This document shows, in pieces, positions 53,775 through 60,785 of a stretch of DNA of 64,000 bases. The position numbers were made by a program, and so were the translations under genes. Below the pieces are notes generated by a model. The model ran no database searches and was not told where the DNA came from. It worked only from the letters and a program-made list of their open reading frames with translations. Position 1 is the first letter of the stretch, and each line of letters begins with the position of its first letter. The stretch is from Halieaceae bacterium (lineage in GTDB: Bacteria; Pseudomonadota; Gammaproteobacteria; Pseudomonadales; Halieaceae), in contig CABYND010000001.1 of NCBI GenBank assembly GCA_902520195.1, forward strand, positions 62,001 to 126,000, read 5' to 3'.

Positions 53775-55862
53775 GTGACAATAACTTTCTCTGGGTATCG
53801 CCTTGTCGCGCGCGATCACCCTTCTGCTCTAGCGGCTGGGGCGCATAAAAGCCCGCGGGGCATCGTGCTCCTTTTCGCGCTGCTGGCCGCACTGCTGGTC
53901 GCGCCCCAGGCTTTAACAGCGCCTTATCAAGGTTGGTCCCTGCCCGGCGCGGATGAGGGCGGTGGGCACTTCAGTCACGCGACGCAAATTACGGCAGACA
54001 ATGTCACCGATCTCGAGATTGCGTGGACGCATCGCTCGGGTGACTTCAGAGAAGGTGAGAACTTCATTGGTGGGCTAAGCGGCGAGGCGCCGTTGCAATC
54101 ATCGTGGCAGGCTACGCCCGTTCTTATCGAAGACCATTTGTATCTCTGCACGCCTTTTAACCGGATTCTAGCGATTCACGCCGAAACCGGCGCCGAGCGC
54201 TGGTCCTACTTCCCCAACATCGATCTGGAAAGCTTTCCTATGCCACGCTGTCGCGGCGTGACCCAATGGACTGACGAGCGCATCCCACCGACCGACCCCT
54301 GCCATCGCGTTGTCATTGCGCCAATCATGGATGCGCGGGTCGTAGGGCTCGATGCGACCACCGGCCAGACCTGCCCGTTTGGTGAGGTAGCGGAACTTGA
54401 CCTAAGCAAAGGCCTTGGCCCCTATGAGGCCGGGTTTTACATGCTGAATACCCCGCCGGCAATTACCGGCAATACGCTGATCACGGGCGGTTCAGTCGCA
54501 GATAACATCACCACCGCCGTCCCCAGTGGCGTGGTGCGCGCCTACGATTTGACCTCAGGCAACCTGCTGTGGGCCTGGGAGCCCGTCGTCGCCGTAGAAC
54601 CCTCAGACGCCGCCATAGCTGACGAGGATGGCGATAGTTCCCCAGCGACAGAGGGCGCCACAGATCAGCGCTATCAGCAGGGCACGACCAACTCCTGGTC
54701 CTACCTGTCGGTCGACCCCGAACTGGGCCTGGTCTATGTCCCCACCGGCAATACCTCGCCCGACTACTATGGCGGGCACCGCGGCAACCTCGATTACTAC
54801 TCAAGCTCGGTAGTGGCGCTGTCGATCGCCACGGGAGAGGTGGTGTGGCACTTCCAAACTGTGCATCACGACATCTGGGATTTTGATGTGCCCTCCCAGC
54901 CAACCCTCTTTGAGGCAGAGATCAAAGGCCGCACGGTCAAGGGCTTGGCCCAGACCACGAAGCAGGGTTATGTCTTTCTGCTCGACCGGGTGACAGGCGA
55001 ACCACTTTTCCCGGTCGAGGAAGTGCCGATGCCACAAGGAACCGTGCCCGGAGACTACACGTCTCCTACCCAGCCGGTCCCCACCAAGCCGCGCTCGTTA
55101 TTTGATTTGCCCGGTGATAGAGATCCCGTCTGGGGCTTGGTGCCCTGGGACAAATGGGCCTGCGAGGACACGCTCGCCAATTTGCGTTACGAGGGGCCCT
55201 TTACCCCTGCCGCGCTGGAGGGAGCGCTGCACATGCCCAGCGCCTTTGGCGGACAAAACTGGGGGGGGCCGTCGATTGATCCCGTTCGCCAGAAACTGGT
55301 GGTCAACACGCTCCACATGGGAACGGTGTTGCAATTGATTCCCCGGGACCAGTGTGACGGTGAGGGGCCGGAACCGGTGGCGGATGGCCCATTTTTGCTC
55401 GAACCCTCGGAGGGCACGCCCTACTGCAATCGACGCTGGCTCGGTTTTGTTTCCCCGCTCGGCGTGCCGTGTACGCCGCCGCCCTGGGGGACCCTTACGG
55501 GTATTGACCTGCAGACCGGCAATGTGGACTGGCAGGTGCCGCTGGGCACCACGCGGGATATGGCGCCCTGGCCGTTCTGGTACATTCAGGGCTCCCCCAA
55601 TCTCGGTGGCCCGGTCAGCACGGCCAGTGGCCTCACTTTCATTGGCGCGACCACCGATCATTTCTTGCGCGCCTTTGATACCGACACCGGAGAGGAACTG
55701 TGGAAAGGCCGATTGCCGACTTCCGGGCATGGGCTACCCATCACCTACCAACTCAGCGAGAGCGGCAAACAGTATGTGGTGATCGCCGCAGGTGGTCACG
55801 CCGCGATGGGCACACCCCCAGGCGACTACCTGATTGCGTTCACGCTACCTGACGAATCTTGA
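53775..55862 (+). CDS. PQQ-dependent dehydrogenase (quinoprotein, glucose/quinate-type without membrane domain)
   Basis: 695 residues, GTG start. A hydrophobic export segment (GIVLLFALLAALLVAPQALT) is followed by an eight-bladed propeller. Recognisable elements are LEIAWTHRSGDF, the repeated W-motif segments (AIHAETGAERWSY; AFDTDTGEELWKG), PMPRCRGVTQW, and a C-terminal AAGGHAAMGTPPGDYLIAF characteristic of quinate/glucose-type PQQ enzymes. It oxidises an alcohol or aldose in the periplasm and passes electrons to ubiquinone or cytochrome. PQQ synthesis genes are not in the window. Confidence 0.88.
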   Translation: MTITFSGYRLVARDHPSALAAGAHKSPRGIVLLFALLAALLVAPQALTAPYQGWSLPGADEGGGHFSHATQITADNVTDLEIAWTHRSGDFREGENFIGGLSGEAPLQSSWQATPVLIEDHLYLCTPFNRILAIHAETGAERWSYFPNIDLESFPMPRCRGVTQWTDERIPPTDPCHRVVIAPIMDARVVGLDATTGQTCPFGEVAELDLSKGLGPYEAGFYMLNTPPAITGNTLITGGSVADNITTAVPSGVVRAYDLTSGNLLWAWEPVVAVEPSDAAIADEDGDSSPATEGATDQRYQQGTTNSWSYLSVDPELGLVYVPTGNTSPDYYGGHRGNLDYYSSSVVALSIATGEVVWHFQTVHHDIWDFDVPSQPTLFEAEIKGRTVKGLAQTTKQGYVFLLDRVTGEPLFPVEEVPMPQGTVPGDYTSPTQPVPTKPRSLFDLPGDRDPVWGLVPWDKWACEDTLANLRYEGPFTPAALEGALHMPSAFGGQNWGGPSIDPVRQKLVVNTLHMGTVLQLIPRDQCDGEGPEPVADGPFLLEPSEGTPYCNRRWLGFVSPLGVPCTPPPWGTLTGIDLQTGNVDWQVPLGTTRDMAPWPFWYIQGSPNLGGPVSTASGLTFIGATTDHFLRAFDTDTGEELWKGRLPTSGHGLPITYQLSESGKQYVVIAAGGHAAMGTPPGDYLIAFTLPDES

Positions 55863-55872
55863 GGCGAATCTC

Positions 55873-56313
55873 ATGAATGCACCCATTACCACGACACCTG
55901 CCGGCGACATCCTTGCAAACATTCACGAGCTCGAGTGGCTCGATGTGGGTGGCGGCACCCAGTTCAAGGTGCTCCGGATCTGCGAAAAAACCGGTCAGTG
56001 GGCGCTCTATGTGCATATGGAACCCGGAGCGCGATTTCAGGCGCATCGCCACGAGGGTACCGGGCAGTTTTTTATTCTGAGTGGTGAATTAATCTACGAC
56101 GTCGGCACCGCCCCCGCTGGGACCTATGGCTTTGAACCGGTGTTCGCCGAGCACAGCGACGCGCATTGCGTGGTGGAAACCGAGATGCTGTTTCTTGGTG
56201 AAGGTGCTGTCACCTATTTCACCCCAGAAGGCGAAGTTGACTACGTGTTCAATGCGATGACTTTGAAGGCCGCTCAGGAAGGGGCAGCACAGATAGATCT
56301 CTGCCCTGACTGA
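55873..56313 (+). CDS. Cupin-domain protein
   Basis: 146 residues from ATG 55873, 10 bp after the PQQ dehydrogenase stop. The first cupin motif has FQAHRHEGTGQFFILSGEL, with two His and Glu as likely metal ligands. The second motif is weaker (AEHSDAHCVVETEMLFLGEG). It resembles cupins of the ChrR/2,4'-dihydroxyacetophenone-dioxygenase type, which may bind Zn or Fe. Its role is probably in the same catabolic operon, as a dioxygenase or isomerase; I cannot decide. It ends convergently 17 bp from the mini-E2 gene. Confidence 0.75.
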   Translation: MNAPITTTPAGDILANIHELEWLDVGGGTQFKVLRICEKTGQWALYVHMEPGARFQAHRHEGTGQFFILSGELIYDVGTAPAGTYGFEPVFAEHSDAHCVVETEMLFLGEGAVTYFTPEGEVDYVFNAMTLKAAQEGAAQIDLCPD

Positions 56314-56330
56314 AGGCAATTAAAAAACGA

Positions 56331-56828
56331 TCACCCGATAGCCCGGTCAACATCCTCTTTAGTAATGCGGCCTTCCGGCCCCGATCCCTCTATTTGCTCA
56401 GGGTCGATGCCCGCCCTCTCTAACTTGCGACGCAAAGCGGGCGCAATGCGCGTAGCCGAAGCGCGATCATGCTTGGCAATCTGGACCTCGGGTAATGCAG
56501 AGATTGTCTCCTCCTCGGCAACAGCATCCTCGTCACTGCTCTGTGCGGCGATAAACGCCTCAATCGCATCGTCCGTCACAGCTTCAGATGCGATAACGCC
56601 AATCAAATAACCCACCGGCAACTCTTCGCCCACCTCGGCCAGGATTCGCACCAGCGTGCCTGAGCTTCGCGCCTCAAAGCTATTCACAATTTTATCCGTT
56701 TCGATATCGACGATTTCCTCGCCGGCCTTCACGGTGTCTCCCTCCTCTTTGTGCCAGGCGACGATCGTGCCTCCCGTCATTTCAATGCCCCACTTGGGAA
56801 TCGTCACCGCATCCAGACTCTTACTCAT
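56331..56828 (-). CDS. Mini-E2: lipoyl domain plus E3-binding domain, no acyltransferase core
   Basis: 165 residues. Residues 1-80 are a lipoyl domain with the attachment Lys46 in DIETDKIV. Residues 81-125 form an acidic linker. Residues 126-164 are a peripheral subunit (E3/E1)-binding domain with TRIAPALRRKLE and GSGPEGRITKEDV. A normal E2 would continue with a 230-residue acyltransferase carrying HxxxDG, but the gene ends at a TGA and only 17 bp separate it from the convergent cupin. It should shuttle an acyl group from the E1 subunits encoded upstream and dock E3. The ATG overlaps the quinoprotein stop by 8 bp. Confidence 0.9.
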   Translation of the reverse strand: MSKSLDAVTIPKWGIEMTGGTIVAWHKEEGDTVKAGEEIVDIETDKIVNSFEARSSGTLVRILAEVGEELPVGYLIGVIASEAVTDDAIEAFIAAQSSDEDAVAEEETISALPEVQIAKHDRASATRIAPALRRKLERAGIDPEQIEGSGPEGRITKEDVDRAIG

Positions 56829-58728
56829 CGCGGGTACTCCTTGCGAGGTCCGCCTCCGGCGGTAATGAAAAGACCATCAGGGCGTTGCCGGGCATGCGGG
56901 CACCGAACTGGTACCCCGAATTGATTAGCACATGCCCTTTGTAAAGCACGGGGCCATCAGACTCGATGGAGCCACCCAATGCGGTATCACCCGATACTGA
57001 TTCGAAGTCACCGAAGGTGTCGAACGACCAGAGGATCTCGCCAGAGAGGCTGTCGTAAACATTGAGGTTGCCGTCGAGGCTACCGGCAAAGACCAGCTGG
57101 TCAGTGCTGGTAATCGCCGCGGACATGCCTTGATCACAGACGGGGATTGGCGACTTACCGTCGCAATCAGCCACGCTGGGCGTATACCACCGCACCTCAC
57201 CCGAGGTGGGGTCGAGCGCATGGATCCCGGGAGAAACCGGCCCGCTAAAACGGCCGGTGATCGTCGTGTCAGCGATCGGCACAAACAACGAATCACCATT
57301 TGCTGACATGCCCCAGTGGACACCTCCAAGAAAGCCACCGCGACCGACCTTGTTATGCCAGACAACTGCACCCCCCTTGTCAGGGTCCAGCGCGTAGACA
57401 TCGCCGCTCTTCTGACCCACCAGCAAGTAATCGCGCTCGCCACCGGACCACAGCACTATCGAGGCGCCGATGTCCAGATCAGGTCCGTCTTCTTCCGGGC
57501 AGTTGGCAGCCTCACCAATAAAGCACGCCATATTCCAGGCATCGCCACCCAGCAGCTGCTTCGCCCACTGACGCTCGCCAGTGGCCAAAGAAAACGCCAA
57601 TACCGCATCACTGGTATCGGCTGCCGGTGAGGTATAGGACTCGCCGGTGCCGACATAAAGCACGCCACGCTCAGCATCGATGGTCGGGCTGTTCCAGACC
57701 GGCGCACCCGCAGGGCCTTTTCGCGCCGCACCGAAGAGGTTCGTCTCGCCGGTCTCCACCGCTGGCTCATCGATCACATGGGCACGCCAGTTCACCTCAC
57801 CTGAAGCGGCATCTACCGAGACCACGCCGCCGCGGAAGGTGCAGCAGGCGTAGCCGGGATCGGCTGCGGTCGCCCACTCTGACGAGGAGATAGGCACGTA
57901 AAGGCTCCCCTCATGAAGCTTGGGAGAGCCCGTGATCGTCGCATCGGGATGACCCCCGACTGACGAGCGCCATATCAGAGAGCCGTCGCTCGCATCGATG
58001 GCGTGCACCGCTGCGCTGAAATCACCCATATAGAGCACTGGGTCGTCGCGGCCCGGCACCTGACCCAGCGACAGACTGCTGCGGACTTCGGAGCCGGCCG
58101 AGTAGGTCCAGTGCGCGCATCCTGATTCGAGATCGAGGGCATAAATATCGCCCGACTGCGACCCGACAAAGATCACACCATCATGCACCAGAGGCTGTGA
58201 TCGCGCGCGCAGAGCGCCCGGATACGCAAACACCCATTTGAGCGCGAGTCGATCCACGTTATTACGGTCCAGCCCTGCACCATCACTATGTCGGTGGTTT
58301 TTGGCATTGCCACCCCAGCCCTGCATGGCTGCAGCATCGGCGCTGGCGAGTTCGCTCATCGGGTCCGTGCAGGCCAGAATCGGTTTTGGTGGAGCCATCG
58401 CTTCTCCTGCCAAAAAGCCTGCCAGCACCTCGCGCTCGGACGCCGACAACGCCGAGGCCTGCGCGCGCATGACGCCGTTATTCATCGCATTCAATATGGT
58501 GTCAGCACCGATCGTTGAAAAGGTAATCATGTGCGGCGCGCGCGGCACCTGGCCGTCATGGCAGGCAGCGCAGTGCGCTTGATACAGCGCCATACCGTCT
58601 GCCGATCCTGCGATCGCACCTTCAACAGGCTGTCCCGAGGCGGAGGGTGCCGCATGAGCTAGCGGCATCAACGCCGCTGCAGCCATCACCTGACTTATTC
58701 GCCGCATCAGACTTTTCACTGTGATCAT
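56821..58728 (-). CDS. Cytochrome c-PQQ quinohemoprotein, polyvinyl-alcohol-dehydrogenase-like
   Basis: 635 residues. After a signal peptide comes a cytochrome c domain with heme motif CAACH (Cys53, Cys56, His57). Then comes a PQQ beta-propeller containing WGGNAKNHRHSDGAGLDRNN and repeated blade motifs (GDIYALDLESGCAHW; GDVYALDPDKGGAVVW). An adjacent-cysteine pair (YACCTF, about residue 297) is the disulfide seen in quinoprotein alcohol dehydrogenases. The order, with cytochrome at the N-terminus, is that of polyvinyl-alcohol dehydrogenase (EC 1.1.2.6). It oxidises secondary alcohol groups in the periplasm and passes electrons through its heme. Encoded between E1 beta and mini-E2 in one operon. 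Confidence 0.85.
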   Translation of the reverse strand: MITVKSLMRRISQVMAAAALMPLAHAAPSASGQPVEGAIAGSADGMALYQAHCAACHDGQVPRAPHMITFSTIGADTILNAMNNGVMRAQASALSASEREVLAGFLAGEAMAPPKPILACTDPMSELASADAAAMQGWGGNAKNHRHSDGAGLDRNNVDRLALKWVFAYPGALRARSQPLVHDGVIFVGSQSGDIYALDLESGCAHWTYSAGSEVRSSLSLGQVPGRDDPVLYMGDFSAAVHAIDASDGSLIWRSSVGGHPDATITGSPKLHEGSLYVPISSSEWATAADPGYACCTFRGGVVSVDAASGEVNWRAHVIDEPAVETGETNLFGAARKGPAGAPVWNSPTIDAERGVLYVGTGESYTSPAADTSDAVLAFSLATGERQWAKQLLGGDAWNMACFIGEAANCPEEDGPDLDIGASIVLWSGGERDYLLVGQKSGDVYALDPDKGGAVVWHNKVGRGGFLGGVHWGMSANGDSLFVPIADTTITGRFSGPVSPGIHALDPTSGEVRWYTPSVADCDGKSPIPVCDQGMSAAITSTDQLVFAGSLDGNLNVYDSLSGEILWSFDTFGDFESVSGDTALGGSIESDGPVLYKGHVLINSGYQFGARMPGNALMVFSLPPEADLARSTRDE

Positions 58729-58753
58729 CTCTGGGTCGCTTCTTCCGTTCTTG

Positions 58754-59734
58754 TCAGTAAGACAACGTTTCTTCTATCGCCGCCATGACCCGCTCCACGC
58801 TGGGCACATAGTTGGCCTCGAGGCAGGGCGTCGCTGGCACCGGCGTATGGGGTGAGGTCACCCGCTTGACCGGCGCATCAAGGGTATCGAAACCGCGCTC
58901 CACCGCCAGCCCCGCGATCTCCGAGGCCATGCTGCAGAAGGGATTCGATTCATCCACGACCACCAGACGCCCGGTTTTGGTGAGGCTTTCCAGCACCGAG
59001 CCTTCATCCAGCGGCGACAACGTGCGTAAATCAATGACCTCGGCGCTGATACCTTTTTGTGCCAGCTGGGTGGCCGCTTCTTCAGCGATCACCGCGGTGC
59101 GCGACATGCCCACGATCGTGATGTCCGAGCCTTCAACAGCGGTGCGTGCCTGACCAAAAGGTAGCAGGTACTCACCTTCGGGCACCTCGCACTCATCCAT
59201 ATAGAGGGCTTTGTGCTCGCAGAAGATCACAGGGTCATCATCGCGGATTGCCGTGGTCAGCAGACCCTTGGCATCGGCGGCGTTGGCGGGCGTCACCACC
59301 TTAATCCCTGGTATCGCGGCCAGCAGCGGATACAGGATCTGCGAATGCTGCGGACCAGTACCCGTACCGGCGCCAATCATGGTGCGAATCACCACCGGCG
59401 TGCGTGCCTGGCCGCCAAACATGTAACGGAACTTGGCGATCTGATTGAGGATCTGGTCGAGACACACGCCCAAAAAGTCCACGAACATGAGCTCGGCAAC
59501 CGGGCGCAGCCCAGTCAGTGCCGCGCCACCTGCGGCCCCCACAATGGCAGACTCGGTAATCGGCGTATCAATCACCCTGTGCAGACCAAACTTGGCGGGC
59601 AGCCCATCGGTAATGCCGTACACGCCACCCTGGTCACTGGCCACGTCTTCACCGAGCACAATCACCCGCTCGTCGCGCTCCATTTCTTGATGGAGGGTCT
59701 GATTAATCGCTTCACGAATCGACATTTTCATCAC
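58754..59734 (-). CDS. 2-oxoacid/acetoin dehydrogenase-type E1 beta subunit
   Basis: 326 residues. VIVLGEDVASDQGGVYG, ITESAIVGAAGGAALTGLRPV and GAGTGTGPQHSQ match E1 beta of the AcoB/PdhB/BkdB group, with the closest overall pattern to AcoB. It forms an alpha2-beta2 thiamine-diphosphate enzyme with the preceding alpha subunit. The start ATG overlaps the alpha stop by 4 bp. The substrate is not fixed by sequence: acetoin or another alpha-hydroxyketone, or a 2-oxoacid. Confidence 0.9.
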   Translation of the reverse strand: MMKMSIREAINQTLHQEMERDERVIVLGEDVASDQGGVYGITDGLPAKFGLHRVIDTPITESAIVGAAGGAALTGLRPVAELMFVDFLGVCLDQILNQIAKFRYMFGGQARTPVVIRTMIGAGTGTGPQHSQILYPLLAAIPGIKVVTPANAADAKGLLTTAIRDDDPVIFCEHKALYMDECEVPEGEYLLPFGQARTAVEGSDITIVGMSRTAVIAEEAATQLAQKGISAEVIDLRTLSPLDEGSVLESLTKTGRLVVVDESNPFCSMASEIAGLAVERGFDTLDAPVKRVTSPHTPVPATPCLEANYVPSVERVMAAIEETLSY

Positions 59735-60705
59735 TGAAGCCTCCCCTCATAGTGGATGTACACATCGGTATAAAGCTTATCGGGTGTCGGATCAGCGGCG
59801 GCATAGGTCACCTCAAAGCCGCGGTCAATCTCCTCGAGAATGGCAGCATTGATCTCGGCGATCTTTTCTTCAGTCAGCGCCGCGGCACGAGGATCCGCGA
59901 GGAAGCGGGGCAGCGGGTCGCTGACCGCGCGCTCCGCGTCGAGCTCCGCCTGATTGCGGTAGGCTTGGGCATCACCCTCGAAGTGGCCGTAATAACGATT
60001 GCACACCGCCTCGATGGCGGTCGGTCCACCACCCTCACGGCCCCGCATTATGGCCCGCTGGCAGGCGTCATACATGGCAAAGAAATCACTGCCATCGACC
60101 ACCTCAGCGGGCATGCCAAATGCACCAGCGCGCTCGGCAATGCGGCCGTCGGGCTTGGGGCTTTTGGTGAATTCCGCATACCGGTTGTTCTCATACATGA
60201 AAATCATCGGCAGCTGCAGCACCACCGCGAGATTCAAGGACTCGGCAACAGTGCCCTGATCCGAGGCGCCATCACCAATAAAGGCCATTGAAACCGCGCC
60301 GTTACCCAGCGTTTTGGCGGTCAGCGCAGCACCCGCAGCAATTGGAGGCCCGCCCCCCACAATCGCATTGGCGCCAAGCATGCCCTTGGACATATCGGCA
60401 ATGTGCATCGAGCCGCCTTTGCCATTGCAGAGGCCGTCTTCTTTGCATGCGAGCTCGAGCAGCATCGCCTCGATTTCGCAGCCTTTGGCGATGCAGTGGC
60501 CATGGCCACGATGGGTGCTGGCGATGTAATCCTCATTGGTCATATCGAGACAGGCGGCGACCGCGATGGCCTCCTGGTTGCGATAGATGTGGATGAACCC
60601 GGGCAACTTGCCCTGTTGGTATTCAGAGCGCATGCGCTCCTCAAACTCGCGGATGGTTTTCATCAGCCGATAGGCGTCGGCCAGTTTTTCAGGTGATATG
60701 TCCAT
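59731..60705 (-). CDS. 2-oxoacid/acetoin dehydrogenase-type E1 alpha subunit
   Basis: 324 residues. The TPP-binding motif GDGASDQG begins at residue 144, with the distal NN at 173-174, and RGHGHCIAKG and NGKGGSMHIAD are typical of the AcoA/PdhA family. The length matches AcoA. It decarboxylates a 2-oxoacid or cleaves an acyloin, passing the acyl group to lipoyl. It is the first gene after the terminator at 60740-60763 and leads alpha-beta-quinoprotein-miniE2 in one overlapped set. GGGGGCGG precedes the ATG at 60705. Confidence 0.9.
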   Translation of the reverse strand: MDISPEKLADAYRLMKTIREFEERMRSEYQQGKLPGFIHIYRNQEAIAVAACLDMTNEDYIASTHRGHGHCIAKGCEIEAMLLELACKEDGLCNGKGGSMHIADMSKGMLGANAIVGGGPPIAAGAALTAKTLGNGAVSMAFIGDGASDQGTVAESLNLAVVLQLPMIFMYENNRYAEFTKSPKPDGRIAERAGAFGMPAEVVDGSDFFAMYDACQRAIMRGREGGGPTAIEAVCNRYYGHFEGDAQAYRNQAELDAERAVSDPLPRFLADPRAAALTEEKIAEINAAILEEIDRGFEVTYAAADPTPDKLYTDVYIHYEGRLQ

Positions 60706-60739
60706 GAGACCGCCCCCGAAGGTGTTTCAAAGACTGGGC

Positions 60740-60763
60740 AAAGAAAGGGCCCCAGAGGGGCCC
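60740..60763 (-). terminator. Hairpin with T-rich tail between TonB receptor and E1 alpha gene
   Basis: On the minus strand GGGCCCC, loop TCT, GGGGCCC followed by TTTCTTT. The receptor stop is 22 bp upstream and the E1 alpha start is 35 bp downstream. It may end the receptor transcript fully or partly, leaving the downstream genes at a lower level. Confidence 0.7.
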
Positions 60764-60785
60764 CAAGAATACTGCCACGGATCAA

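Noticed and set aside
56331-56828. Mini-E2 as a frameshifted fragment of a full E2
   Set aside because: No acyltransferase sequence is seen downstream in any frame; only 17 bp remain before the convergent cupin gene, so it is a complete short gene in this sequence.
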